Source: Mycobacterium sp. 236(2023)
Lineage (GTDB): Bacteria > Actinomycetota > Actinomycetes > Mycobacteriales > Mycobacteriaceae
Assembly: GCF_029623955.1 (NCBI RefSeq)
Contig: NZ_JARSBP010000004.1
Coordinates: 124,001 to 188,000, forward strand
Reading direction: 5' to 3'
Length of the DNA: 64,000 nucleotides
The position numbers were made by a program, and so were the translations under genes. Positions 24,648 through 34,263 of the stretch are shown in pieces. How positions within the stretch are numbered: the first letter of the stretch is position 1; each line of letters starts with the position of its first letter. Below the pieces are notes generated by a model. It worked only from the letters and a program-made list of their open reading frames with translations, searched no databases and was not told where the DNA came from.

Positions 24648-26171
24648 ATGGCCATGAATCTGCGCCCCAGCCATCCCGTCGGCATGTCCCTCGATGCGCT
24701 GGCCGCCTTGGTCTCCGCGGCGTCCGCCGACGCGGGCCCGGTGCCCGGCATCCGGGTCACAGGTGTCACGCTGCGCGGGCAGAACGCCCAGTCCGGTGAC
24801 TTGTTCGCGGCGCTTCCCGGCGCGAAGGCCCATGGGGCCCGCTTCGCCGCCGACGCGGTCGGACGGGGTGCTGTCGCGGTGCTGACCGACAGCGACGGCG
24901 TCGCCGAGATCGCCGCGTGCGGCGGTCTGAGCGTGCCGATCGTGGTCCACCCGCAACCGCGCGCGGTGCTCGGCGAAGTCGCTGCCGCCGTGTACGGACG
25001 GCCGTCGCAGCGGCTGCGGGTCATCGGCGTCACCGGCACTTCCGGGAAAACCACCACCACCTATCTCGTCGAGGCGGGGCTGCGTGCCGCGGATCGCGTC
25101 GCAGGACTGATCGGTACCGTCGGCGTCAGGATCGATGGGCGCCAGCAGCCAGGCGGCCTGACCACGCCGGAAGCGCCCGAACTTCAGGCTCTGCTGGCCG
25201 TCATGCTCGAACAGGGGGTGGACACCGTCGTGATGGAGGTGTCCAGCCACGCACTGACTCTGGGCCGGGCCGACGGCGTGTCGTTCGCGGCCGGTGGGTT
25301 CACCAACCTGTCGCGGGATCATCTGGACTTCCATCCGACGATGGAGGACTACTTCGACGCCAAGGCCCGCCTCTTCGAGCCGGGATCGCCGACCCACGCG
25401 GCGACGGCGGTCATCTGCGTCGACGACGAGTGGGGTCAGGCGATGGCCGGTCGCGCGGCGAACCCCGTGACCGTCAGCACGACGGGCCCCGCCGACTGGC
25501 AGGTGGAGCAGGTCCGTGCCGCACCCGGCGGCAAGCAGGAATTTCTCGCCGTCGATCCGGCGGGGGTCCACCACGATCTCGAGATCGGGCTGCCGGGCGG
25601 TTACAACGTCGCCAACTGTCTGCTCGCGGTGGCGCTGCTGGATGCGGTCGGGGTGTCGCCGGAGCAGGCCGCGCCCGGGCTGCGGGATGCCACGGTGCCC
25701 GGCCGACTGGAGACGGTGGACCGGGGCCAGCCTTTCCTTGCGCTCGTCGACTACGCCCACAAGCCGGGGGCGTTGCGGGCGGTGTTGCAGACCCTGCGAG
25801 AGCAGGCCTCCGGACGGCTGGCGGTCGTTTTCGGCGCGGGCGGCAACCGCGACGCCGGAAAGCGCGAGCCGATGGGTCGGGTGGCCGCCGAGCTTGCCGA
25901 CATGGTGGTCGTGACCGATGACAATCCGCGTGACGAAGACCCCGCGCTGATCCGTGCCGCGATCATCGGCGGCACCGCGGGCGCTGCGGCCGATGTCGTG
26001 GAGATCGGCGACCGGCGCGCCGCGATCGACCATGCTGTGGCCTGGGCTCGCGATGGTGACATCGTGCTGATCGCGGGCAAGGGGCACGAGGCAGGCCAGA
26101 CCAGCAAGGGTGAGACGAGGCCCTTCGACGACCGTGTCGAGCTGGCGGCAGCCCTGGAGGGCCGATCGTGA
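24648..26171 (+). CDS. murE: UDP-MurNAc-tripeptide synthetase MurE
   Basis: A 507-residue ATP-dependent ligase adding meso-diaminopimelate to UDP-MurNAc-L-Ala-D-Glu. The P-loop is GVTGTSGKTTTTYL. The DNPR motif in VVTDDNPRDEDP identifies a diaminopimelate-specific enzyme rather than a lysine-specific one. ATG at 24648; a second ATG two codons on is possible. Its stop overlaps the murF start. In M. tuberculosis several unrelated genes lie between pbpB and murE; here the two are adjacent. Confidence 0.95.
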   Translation: MAMNLRPSHPVGMSLDALAALVSAASADAGPVPGIRVTGVTLRGQNAQSGDLFAALPGAKAHGARFAADAVGRGAVAVLTDSDGVAEIAACGGLSVPIVVHPQPRAVLGEVAAAVYGRPSQRLRVIGVTGTSGKTTTTYLVEAGLRAADRVAGLIGTVGVRIDGRQQPGGLTTPEAPELQALLAVMLEQGVDTVVMEVSSHALTLGRADGVSFAAGGFTNLSRDHLDFHPTMEDYFDAKARLFEPGSPTHAATAVICVDDEWGQAMAGRAANPVTVSTTGPADWQVEQVRAAPGGKQEFLAVDPAGVHHDLEIGLPGGYNVANCLLAVALLDAVGVSPEQAAPGLRDATVPGRLETVDRGQPFLALVDYAHKPGALRAVLQTLREQASGRLAVVFGAGGNRDAGKREPMGRVAAELADMVVVTDDNPRDEDPALIRAAIIGGTAGAAADVVEIGDRRAAIDHAVAWARDGDIVLIAGKGHEAGQTSKGETRPFDDRVELAAALEGRS

Positions 26172-27685
26172 TCGCGTTGACGCTGACCCAGATCGCCGAG
26201 ATCGTCGGAGGCCGACTCGCCGACATCACGCCTGAGGAGGCGGACCGGACCCGCGTGACGGGCACGGTCGAGTTCGACTCCAGGAATGTGGCGCCGGGCG
26301 GTCTGTTCCTGGCCCTTCCCGGCGCACGGACGGACGGTCACGACTTCGCGGCCACCGCAGTCGCCTCGGGTGCGGTCGCGGTGCTGGCCGCCCGTCCGGT
26401 CGGGGTGCCCGCGATCGTCGTCGATCCGGTGGCCGGCGATCCCGAGTCGCGCGGCACCGCCGGGGTGCTCGAACACGACGCCGACGGCTCCGGTGCGGCG
26501 GTGCTGGCTGCGCTGGCACGGCTGGCGGCGGCGGTCGCCGCAGAGCTGGTGTCGGGCGGGCTGACGATCGTCGGCATCACCGGCTCGTCGGGCAAGACCT
26601 CGACGAAGGACCTCATCGCTGCGGTGCTGGCGCCGCTGGGGGAGGTGATCGCTCCTCCGGGGTCGTTCAACAACGAGCTCGGTCATCCGTGGACGGTGCT
26701 GCGGGCCACCGCATCCACCGACTATCTGGTGCTGGAGATGTCGGCGCGTCACCCCGGCAATATCGCCGCGCTGGCCCGGATCGCGCCGCCGTCGATCGGC
26801 GCCGTTCTCAACGTGGGCACCGCCCACCTGGGTGAGTTCGGTTCACGCGAAGCCATTGCGGCAACGAAATCTGAACTGCCGCAGGCAGTTCCGGCATCCG
26901 GCGTGGTGATCCTCAACGCCGACGACCCGGTCGTGGCCGCGATGGCCGACGTGACGGAAGCCAGGGTCGTCCGGGTCGGTCGTGGGATGGACGCCGACGT
27001 CAGAGCCGAGGATGTCGTCCTCGACGCACTGGCCCGGCCCAGCTTCACGCTGCACGCCGACACCCGCAGCGGCACTGCACAGGTTCCTGTGCGCCTCGCC
27101 GTGCACGGCGATCACCAGGTGTCCAACGCGCTGACCGCCGCGGCCATCGCGCTCGAGTGCGGCGCCACGCCGGAACAGGTGGCGACGGCGCTCGCCGGAG
27201 CGGGTCCCGTGTCGAAACACCGCATGCAGGTCAGCACCCGCGACGACGGGGTGACGGTCATCAACGACGCCTACAACGCGAACCCGGATTCGATGAACGC
27301 CGGGCTGAAGGCGCTGGCATGGATGAGCCGGGACGGCTCGACACGACGCCGCAGTTTCGCCGTGCTGGGCGAGATGGCCGAGCTCGGCGACGACGCGATA
27401 AGCGAGCATGACCGCATCGGACGCCTGGCGGTGCGCTTAGATGTCTCTCGACTCATCGTCGTCGGAACCGGGAGGCCTATGAGCGCCATGCTGCACGGTG
27501 CGGTCATGGAAGGGTCGTGGGGATCCGAGGCCACTGCGGTCGCCGATGCCGACGCCGCGCTGGCGCTGCTTCGCGCCGAGCTGCAATCCGGTGACGTGGT
27601 CCTGGTGAAGGCGTCCAACTCCGCGGGCCTCGGCGCTCTGGCCGAGGCGCTGGCCGCCGACGGCACCCGAGAGGGCGGCCGATGA
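26168..27685 (+). CDS. murF: UDP-MurNAc-tripeptide--D-Ala-D-Ala ligase MurF
   Basis: A 505-residue Mur ligase adding D-Ala-D-Ala to complete the pentapeptide. P-loop GITGSSGKTSTKDL, then LEMSARHPGNIA and the VINDAYNANPDSM motif that is diagnostic for MurF. GTG start overlapping the murE stop; its own stop overlaps mraY. Confidence 0.95.
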   Translation: MIALTLTQIAEIVGGRLADITPEEADRTRVTGTVEFDSRNVAPGGLFLALPGARTDGHDFAATAVASGAVAVLAARPVGVPAIVVDPVAGDPESRGTAGVLEHDADGSGAAVLAALARLAAAVAAELVSGGLTIVGITGSSGKTSTKDLIAAVLAPLGEVIAPPGSFNNELGHPWTVLRATASTDYLVLEMSARHPGNIAALARIAPPSIGAVLNVGTAHLGEFGSREAIAATKSELPQAVPASGVVILNADDPVVAAMADVTEARVVRVGRGMDADVRAEDVVLDALARPSFTLHADTRSGTAQVPVRLAVHGDHQVSNALTAAAIALECGATPEQVATALAGAGPVSKHRMQVSTRDDGVTVINDAYNANPDSMNAGLKALAWMSRDGSTRRRSFAVLGEMAELGDDAISEHDRIGRLAVRLDVSRLIVVGTGRPMSAMLHGAVMEGSWGSEATAVADADAALALLRAELQSGDVVLVKASNSAGLGALAEALAADGTREGGR

Positions 27686-28761
27686 GGCAGATCCTGATCG
27701 CCGTCGCGATCGCGGTGGCGGTGTCGATCCTGCTGACCCCGGTGCTGATCCGGCTGTTCACCCGGCAGGGCTTCGGGCAGGAGATCCGCGAGGACGGCCC
27801 GCCCAGCCATCACAAGAAGCGCGGCACGCCGTCAATGGGCGGCGTCGCGATCATTGCCGGAATATGGGCCAGCTACTTCGGCACGCACCTCGTCGGCGTC
27901 ATCATGGGTGGCAAGGGCCCGTCGGCGTCGGGCCTGCTGGTCCTCGGGCTCGCTACGGCACTGGGCGTCGTCGGCTTCCTCGATGACCTGATCAAGTTGC
28001 GGCGCTCCCGCAACCTCGGCCTCAACAAGACGGGTAAGACCGTCGGCATCCTCGTCGCGGCCGTGCTGTTCGGTGTGCTGGCGTTGCAGTTCCGCAACGC
28101 CGACGGTCTCACCCCCGGCAGTGCCGAGCTGTCCTACGTGCGCGAGATCGCGACGGTGACGCTGGCGCCGGCCATGTTCGTGCTGTTCTGCGTCGTCATC
28201 GTCAGTGCCTGGTCGAACGCGGTGAACATCACCGACGGCCTCGACGGCCTGGCCGCGGGTGCGATGGCGATGGTGTGCGCCGCCTACGTGCTGATCACGT
28301 TCTGGCAGTTCCGCAACGCGTGCGCGACCAGCCCAGGCGTCGGCTGCTACAACGTGCGCGACCCTCTGGATCTGGCGATCATTGCCGCGGCCACCGCGGG
28401 TGCCTGCATCGGCTTCCTGTGGTGGAATGCCGCTCCCGCCAAGATCTTCATGGGTGACACCGGCTCGCTGGCACTCGGCGGCATCATCGCCGGCCTGTCG
28501 GTCACCAGCCGCACCGAGATGCTGGCCGTCGTCCTGGGCGCCCTGTTCGTCGCCGAGGTCACCTCGGTGGTCGTCCAGATCATGGCCTTCCGGACGACGG
28601 GTCGCCGGGTGTTCCGGATGGCGCCGTTCCACCATCATTTCGAGCTGGTCGGCTGGGCGGAGACGACGGTGATCATCCGGTTCTGGCTGCTGACGGCCAT
28701 CGCGTGCGGGTTGGGTGTCGCGCTCTTCTACAGCGAGTGGTTGACCACAGTCGGGGCCTGA
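27682..28761 (+). CDS. mraY: Phospho-MurNAc-pentapeptide transferase MraY (MurX)
   Basis: A 359-residue polytopic enzyme transferring phospho-MurNAc-pentapeptide to decaprenyl phosphate, giving lipid I. Signature stretches: SHHKKRGTPSMGG, the Asp pair in GFLDDLIKL, NAVNITDGLDGLAAG, FMGDTGSLALGG and the loop MAPFHHHFEL. About ten membrane segments. ATG overlapping the murF stop (ATGA). Confidence 0.96.
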   Translation: MRQILIAVAIAVAVSILLTPVLIRLFTRQGFGQEIREDGPPSHHKKRGTPSMGGVAIIAGIWASYFGTHLVGVIMGGKGPSASGLLVLGLATALGVVGFLDDLIKLRRSRNLGLNKTGKTVGILVAAVLFGVLALQFRNADGLTPGSAELSYVREIATVTLAPAMFVLFCVVIVSAWSNAVNITDGLDGLAAGAMAMVCAAYVLITFWQFRNACATSPGVGCYNVRDPLDLAIIAAATAGACIGFLWWNAAPAKIFMGDTGSLALGGIIAGLSVTSRTEMLAVVLGALFVAEVTSVVVQIMAFRTTGRRVFRMAPFHHHFELVGWAETTVIIRFWLLTAIACGLGVALFYSEWLTTVGA

Positions 28762-28762
28762 C

Positions 28763-30208
28763 ATGGACTTGTCGAACGCCAGGGTCCTGGTCACCGGCGC
28801 CCGCGTCACCGGTCAGGCAATTCTGGCCGCACTTACTCCGCTGGGCGCGCGTGCGACGCTGACCGACGACAGCCCGACGGCGCTGACGGCGTTCGCCCAG
28901 CAGGGCGTCGAGGTCATCGATCCGGCGGGTGCCGTCGCGCACATCGGCGATTTCGACCTCGTCGTCACCAGTCCGGGCTTCCCGCCCACCGCGCCGGTGC
29001 TGGCCGCGGCCGCCGTCGCAGGCATCCCGGTGTGGGGCGATGTCGAGCTGGCGTGGCGCATCGACCAGTCCGGCCGGTTCGGGCCGCCGCGGAGATGGCT
29101 CGTGGTGACGGGCACGAACGGCAAGACCACGACGACGTCGATGCTGTTCGCGATGCTGGAGGCCGCCGGGATGCGGGCCGTCCTGTGCGGCAACATCGGC
29201 GACCCTGTGCTGTCGATGTTGGACCGGCCCTCCGATGTCCTGGCGGTCGAGCTTTCCAGCTTTCAGTTGCACTGGGCACCGTCGTTGCGGCCGGAGGCGG
29301 GCGTGGTGCTCAACGTCGCCGAGGACCACCTGGACTGGCACGGCTCGATGGACGCCTACGCAGCAGACAAGGCCAGGGTGCTGACGGGCCGGGTGGCGGT
29401 CGGCGGACTCGACGACGCTGTGGCCGCCCGTCTGTTGCGCGACGCCCCCGCCCCGGTCAAGGTCGGGTTCCGTCTCGGCGAGCCTGCGTCGGGCGAACTC
29501 GGGGTGCGCGGCGGGATGCTGGTCGACAACGCGTTCGGCGACGGTCTGGTGCTTGCCGCGGCCGACAGCATTCCGGTGGCCGGCCCGGTCGGGGTGCTCG
29601 ACGCCCTCGCCGCGGCGGCGCTGGCCCGCGCGGTCGGCGTGCCCGCCGAGGCGATCGCCGAGGCGTTGGCGACCTTCCAGGTCGGCGCCCACCGGGCGGC
29701 CGTGGTCGCGGTGTCGGACGGCATCACGTATGTCGATGACTCCAAGGCGACGAATCCGCACGCCGCCGAGGCGTCGATCAACGCCTATCCCCGCGTGATC
29801 TGGGTGGCCGGGGGTCTGCTGAAGGGCGCATCGGTCGACGAGCTGGTCGCCGCGACCGCGGATCGACTGGCCGGTGCGGTGCTGATCGGACAGGACCGCG
29901 CGGTTGTCAGGAATGCCTTATTGCGACACGCGCCGGATGTCCCCGTCGTCGAGGTGGTGACGGGGGAGGATTCTGTGGTGTATGAGAACAATGAGTCAGG
30001 TGTTACTCGTGTGACTCGCGCTGTTCAGGTGGGGACACAGCCGCTGGCCGACGCCGTCATGGATGCCGTCGTCGACGCCGCCAGGGGCCTGGCCAGACCG
30101 GGCGACACCGTTCTGCTCGCTCCAGCGGGAGCGTCGTTCGACCAGTTCACAGGTTACGGCCACCGCGGGGACGCGTTCGCCGCCGCCGTGCGCGCAGCGA
30201 CCGCGTAG
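28763..30208 (+). CDS. murD: UDP-MurNAc-L-alanine--D-glutamate ligase MurD
   Basis: A 481-residue cytoplasmic Mur ligase. P-loop VTGTNGKTTTTSML, the AVELSSFQLHW segment characteristic of MurD, NVAEDHLDWHG and the C-terminal YVDDSKATNPHAAE motif. ATG one base after the mraY stop. A stretch near residue 400 (VVTGEDSVVYENNESGV) is less conserved and may be a surface loop. Confidence 0.95.
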   Translation: MDLSNARVLVTGARVTGQAILAALTPLGARATLTDDSPTALTAFAQQGVEVIDPAGAVAHIGDFDLVVTSPGFPPTAPVLAAAAVAGIPVWGDVELAWRIDQSGRFGPPRRWLVVTGTNGKTTTTSMLFAMLEAAGMRAVLCGNIGDPVLSMLDRPSDVLAVELSSFQLHWAPSLRPEAGVVLNVAEDHLDWHGSMDAYAADKARVLTGRVAVGGLDDAVAARLLRDAPAPVKVGFRLGEPASGELGVRGGMLVDNAFGDGLVLAAADSIPVAGPVGVLDALAAAALARAVGVPAEAIAEALATFQVGAHRAAVVAVSDGITYVDDSKATNPHAAEASINAYPRVIWVAGGLLKGASVDELVAATADRLAGAVLIGQDRAVVRNALLRHAPDVPVVEVVTGEDSVVYENNESGVTRVTRAVQVGTQPLADAVMDAVVDAARGLARPGDTVLLAPAGASFDQFTGYGHRGDAFAAAVRAATA

Positions 30209-30212
30209 CTCC

Positions 30213-31724
30213 GTGAGCAACATCCTCGGTCGGCTGCGCAACCGACGCGCGAACCCGGGTACCGACGACGGCCAGTCGGGCGTCCCGGTGGCCGCCGCAG
30301 CCGCCTCGATCCCGCTTCCCCGCACCCGGGTCGGCGCGTGGCTGAGCCGGCCGATGACGTCGTTCCACCTGATCGTCGCCATCACCGCCCTGCTGATCAC
30401 GATGGGCCTGACCATGGTGTTGTCGGCATCGGGCGTGTACTCCTACGACTTCGAGGGTTCGCCCTGGGCGGTGTTCGGCAAGCAGTTGCTGTGGACCGCA
30501 ATCGGACTGCTCGCCTTCTACGTTGCGCTGCGGATACCGGTGGCAGTCATGCGCCGGTTCGCCTTCGCAGGCTTCGTCTTCAGCGTGTTCCTGCTGGTCC
30601 TCGTGCTCATCCCGGGAATCGGCAAGGTGGCCAACGGTTCTCGCGGCTGGTTCGTGGTCGCCGGCTTCTCCATGCAGCCGTCGGAGTTGGCCAAGATCGC
30701 GCTCGCCATCTGGGGCGCGCATCTGCTGGCGGCGCGTCGCATGGAACACGCCTCGCTGCGCGAGATGCTCGTGCCACTGGTGCCCGCCGCGGTGATCGCG
30801 CTGACCCTCGTCGTGGTCCAGCCCGACCTCGGGCAGACGTTGTCGATGGGTGTGATCCTGCTCGGCCTGCTCTGGTATGCGGGCCTGCCACTGCGGGTGT
30901 TCCTCAGCTCCATGGGGTTGATCTTGGTCACCGGCGCGATCCTGGCGATGTCCGCGGGCTACCGCTCGGCGCGGGTGCAGTCGTGGCTGGATCCGTCCGC
31001 CGATGCCCAGGGCTCGGGATACCAGGCCCGCCAGGCCCGCTTCGCGCTGGCCAACGGGGGCGTGTTCGGTGACGGCCTCGGCCAGGGCACTGCCAAGTGG
31101 AACTATCTCCCCAACGCGCACAACGATTTCATCTTCGCGATCATCGGCGAGGAACTCGGCTTCATCGGCGCCGCCGGCCTGCTCGTGCTGTTCGGGTTGT
31201 TCGCCTACACCGGCATGCGGATCGCGCGACGCTCGGCGGACCCGTTCCTGCGTCTGCTGACTGCCACGGCCACGCTGTGGATCCTGTCCCAGGTGTTCAT
31301 CAACGTCGGCTACGTCGTCGGGCTTCTGCCCGTCACCGGCCTGCAGTTGCCGCTGATCTCGGCAGGTGGCACGTCGACGGCCACCACGCTGCTGATGATC
31401 GGCATCATGGCCAACGCCGCGCGCCACGAACCCGAGGCGGTCGCCGCGCTGCGCGCCGGCCGTGACGACCGGGTGAACCGCATCCTGCGGTTGCCGTTGC
31501 CGGCACCGTATGTGCCCACCCGGATCGAGGCGGCGCGGGACCGGCTGCGCAAGCGCCCGGGGAAAAAGGCGGCCGCGAAACCTGCCGAGAAGAAACCGCG
31601 CACCCGTAAGCCCCAGCCTGCCCGGCACCCGGTGCGCTCGGGCAGAGCCTCCGGCGGTTACGGTGATACCCAGCGCAATCAGGGCCGGAGGGCCCGCACA
31701 CTGGAAGGTCAGCGTTACGGGTGA
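30213..31724 (+). CDS. ftsW: Septal peptidoglycan glycosyltransferase FtsW
   Basis: A 503-residue SEDS-family polymerase with ten membrane segments after a cytoplasmic N-terminus. It makes septal glycan strands with PbpB. Motifs: VLSASGVYSY, the QPDLGQTLSMG loop with the catalytic-type Asp, HNDFIFAIIGEELGF and LISAGGTSTATTLLMIG. The C-terminal 75 residues are a Lys/Arg/Pro-rich cytoplasmic tail (KKAAAKPAEKKPRTRKPQ), which in mycobacteria is proposed to bind FtsZ. The GTG at 30213 lies 4 nt after the murD stop. Confidence 0.93.
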   Translation: MSNILGRLRNRRANPGTDDGQSGVPVAAAAASIPLPRTRVGAWLSRPMTSFHLIVAITALLITMGLTMVLSASGVYSYDFEGSPWAVFGKQLLWTAIGLLAFYVALRIPVAVMRRFAFAGFVFSVFLLVLVLIPGIGKVANGSRGWFVVAGFSMQPSELAKIALAIWGAHLLAARRMEHASLREMLVPLVPAAVIALTLVVVQPDLGQTLSMGVILLGLLWYAGLPLRVFLSSMGLILVTGAILAMSAGYRSARVQSWLDPSADAQGSGYQARQARFALANGGVFGDGLGQGTAKWNYLPNAHNDFIFAIIGEELGFIGAAGLLVLFGLFAYTGMRIARRSADPFLRLLTATATLWILSQVFINVGYVVGLLPVTGLQLPLISAGGTSTATTLLMIGIMANAARHEPEAVAALRAGRDDRVNRILRLPLPAPYVPTRIEAARDRLRKRPGKKAAAKPAEKKPRTRKPQPARHPVRSGRASGGYGDTQRNQGRRARTLEGQRYG

Positions 31725-32857
31725 CGGGGATATCGGTCCCGGCGGGGCAGGAGCGCAGCGACCGGGGGATCTCCATCGTTCTTGCCGGCGGCGGCACGGC
31801 AGGCCACGTCGAGCCCGCGATGGCGGTCGCGGACGCGTTGACCGCACTCGACCCGAGTGTCCGTATCACGGCGCTGGGCACGCAGCGCGGCCTGGAGACC
31901 AGGCTCGTCCCGCAGCGTGGCTACCACCTCGAGCTGATCACTCCCGTGCCGATGCCGCGCAAGCTCTCCGCCGATCTGCTCCGGTTGCCGTTGCGGGTGC
32001 GCGAAGCGGTCAGGCAGACGCGCGGCATCCTCGACGACGTCCGCGCTGACGTCGTCATCGGGTTCGGCGGCTACGTCGCCCTTCCCGCCTACCTCGCCGC
32101 GCGGCGCCGCGTGCCCATCGTGGTGCATGAGGCCAACGCGAGCGCCGGGTTGGCCAACAAGGTCGGCGCCCGCTCGGCGCAACGGGTGCTCTCCGCGGTG
32201 CCCGATCCGGGTCTGGGTCGTGTCGAGGTGGTCGGAGTGCCGGTGCGCGAAGCGATCACGTCGCTGGACCGTCTCGCGCTCAGAGCCGAGGCGCGTGCCC
32301 ACTTCGGGTTCGCCGACGACGCCAGGGTGCTGCTGGTGTTCGGCGGGTCGCAGGGCGCGCAGTCGCTCAACCGCGCCGTGTCCGGTGCCGCGGAAAGTCT
32401 TGCTGCTGCCGGTATTTCGGTGCTGCACGCCCACGGTCCGAAGAACACCCTTGATCTGCGCACGCCGAGGCCCGGCGATCCGCCCTATGTGGCGGTGCCC
32501 TACCTGGACCGGATGGATCTGGCGTACGCCGCCGCAGACCTGGCGGTGTGCCGATCCGGTGCGATGACCGTGGCCGAGGTGAGTGCCGTCGGATTACCCG
32601 CGGTGTACGTGCCACTGCCTATCGGCAACGGCGAGCAACGGCTCAACGCACTGCCCGTGGTCGAGGCGGGCGGTGGCATCGTCGTCGACGACCGTTCCCT
32701 CACACCGGAATTCGTGGCGCATACGGTGCCGGGTCTGCTCAACGACGACGCCCGCCTGACGGCGATGACCGCAGCGGCGACCCTGGCCGGACACCCGGAC
32801 GCGGCGCGTCGGGTGGCCGAGGTCGCGCTCGACGTGGCACGTGAGGCACGCCGATGA
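31721..32857 (+). CDS. murG: UDP-GlcNAc:lipid I N-acetylglucosaminyltransferase MurG
   Basis: A 378-residue GT28 enzyme making lipid II at the inner face of the membrane. The G-loops are LAGGGTAGHVEPA and VIGFGGYVALPAYL, with HEANASAGLANK, LVFGGSQGAQSLN and the donor-site CRSGAMTVAEV. GTG start overlapping the ftsW stop; the N-terminal 17 residues before ISIVLAGGG are a non-conserved extension, and a later start is conceivable. Confidence 0.95.
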   Translation: MTGISVPAGQERSDRGISIVLAGGGTAGHVEPAMAVADALTALDPSVRITALGTQRGLETRLVPQRGYHLELITPVPMPRKLSADLLRLPLRVREAVRQTRGILDDVRADVVIGFGGYVALPAYLAARRRVPIVVHEANASAGLANKVGARSAQRVLSAVPDPGLGRVEVVGVPVREAITSLDRLALRAEARAHFGFADDARVLLVFGGSQGAQSLNRAVSGAAESLAAAGISVLHAHGPKNTLDLRTPRPGDPPYVAVPYLDRMDLAYAAADLAVCRSGAMTVAEVSAVGLPAVYVPLPIGNGEQRLNALPVVEAGGGIVVDDRSLTPEFVAHTVPGLLNDDARLTAMTAAATLAGHPDAARRVAEVALDVAREARR

Positions 32858-34263
32858 CGGCGGACCTGCCCGACGAATTGCAGCGGGTCCACATGGTCGG
32901 CATCGGAGGGGCCGGAATGTCGGGCATCGCAAGGATTCTGCTCGACCGCGGAGGCCAGGTGTCGGGATCCGACGCCAAGGATTCCCGCGGCCTGATCGCG
33001 TTGCGCGCCCGCGGCGCGCACGTCCGGATCGGGCACGATCCGTCCGCACTGGACATGCTGGCCGGCGGTCCCACCGTCGTGGTGACGACGCACGCCGCCA
33101 TCCCGAAGACCAATCCTGAGCTCGTCGAGGCGCGCGAGCGCGGCATTCCGGTCATCTTGCGGCCTGCCGTGTTGGCGAAGCTGATGGCCGGTGACACGAC
33201 GGTGATGGTCACCGGCACCCATGGCAAGACGACGACGACGTCGATGATCATTGTCGCGTTGCAGCACAGTGGATTCGATCCGTCGTTTGCCGTCGGTGGC
33301 GACTTCGGGCAGGCGGGTACCAATGCCCATCACGGCAGCGGTTCGACCTTCGTCGCCGAAGCCGATGAGAGCGACGGCTCGCTGCTCGAGTACAGCCCCG
33401 ACATCGTGGTCGTGACGAACATCGAGGCCGATCATCTAGATTTCTACGGGAGTGTCGAGGCATATACGGCGGTCTTCGACCGGTTCGTCGGGCGCATCTC
33501 GCCTGACGGCGCGCTGGTGGTGTGCGTCGACGATCCAGGGGCGGCAGCACTGGGGGAACGCGCGCAAGCGCTCGGTGTGCGGGTGCTGCGCTACGGCGGC
33601 ACAGGCGATCTCGACGCGACGCTCGTGGAGTGGAACCAGCAGGGGACGGGGGCGGTCGCCGAGATCGCGCTGCGCGGCGAGGCTCGACCGCGGGTGGTGC
33701 GGTTGTCCGTGCCGGGCAGGCACATGGCGCTCAACGCGTTGGGGGCGCTGCTTGCGGCCCGTGAGGCGGGCGCGGGTGTGGAGTCCGTGCTCGACGGCCT
33801 CGCCGGGTTCGACGGTGTGCGAAGGCGTTTCGAGTTGGTCGGTACCGCCGACGGCGTCCGGGTGTTCGACGACTACGGGCACCACCCGACCGAGGTTCGC
33901 GTCACGCTCGCCGCGTTGCGTGCCGCGGTCGAAGGGGACGGCCGCGCGATCGCGGTGTTCCAGCCCCACTTGTATTCGCGCACAGCGACTTTCGCGACGG
34001 AATTCGGGGAGGCGTTGAGCGTCGCCGACGAGGTCTTCGTGCTCGACGTGTACGCCGCGCGGGAACAACCGCTGGCCGGGATCAGCGGCGCCACCGTCGC
34101 GGACGCGGTGTCCGCGCCGGTGACGTATGTCCCGGATTTTTCGGCGGTGGCGGCGCGGGTGGCCGCGGCTGTGCGGCCTGGTGATGTGGTCGTGACGATG
34201 GGCGCCGGCGACGTCACCTTGCTGGGCCGGGAGATCCTCGCCGAGGTACAGGCCAGGGCATGA
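32854..34263 (+). CDS. murC: UDP-MurNAc--L-alanine ligase MurC
   Basis: A 469-residue ligase attaching the first amino acid to UDP-MurNAc. The N-terminal nucleotide fold VHMVGIGGAGMSGIA is diagnostic; the P-loop is VTGTHGKTTTTSM. EADESDGSLLEY, VTNIEADHLDFYG and DDYGHHPTEV follow in the order of the family. ATG overlapping the murG stop (ATGA), and its stop overlaps ftsQ in the same way. Confidence 0.96.
   Translation: MTADLPDELQRVHMVGIGGAGMSGIARILLDRGGQVSGSDAKDSRGLIALRARGAHVRIGHDPSALDMLAGGPTVVVTTHAAIPKTNPELVEARERGIPVILRPAVLAKLMAGDTTVMVTGTHGKTTTTSMIIVALQHSGFDPSFAVGGDFGQAGTNAHHGSGSTFVAEADESDGSLLEYSPDIVVVTNIEADHLDFYGSVEAYTAVFDRFVGRISPDGALVVCVDDPGAAALGERAQALGVRVLRYGGTGDLDATLVEWNQQGTGAVAEIALRGEARPRVVRLSVPGRHMALNALGALLAAREAGAGVESVLDGLAGFDGVRRRFELVGTADGVRVFDDYGHHPTEVRVTLAALRAAVEGDGRAIAVFQPHLYSRTATFATEFGEALSVADEVFVLDVYAAREQPLAGISGATVADAVSAPVTYVPDFSAVAARVAAAVRPGDVVVTMGAGDVTLLGREILAEVQARA

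Noticed and set aside
23721..26087. 788-codon minus-strand frame antisense to pbpB and murE
   Set aside because: Long shadow frame typical of GC-rich DNA; no motif, no start context, and both sense genes are certain.
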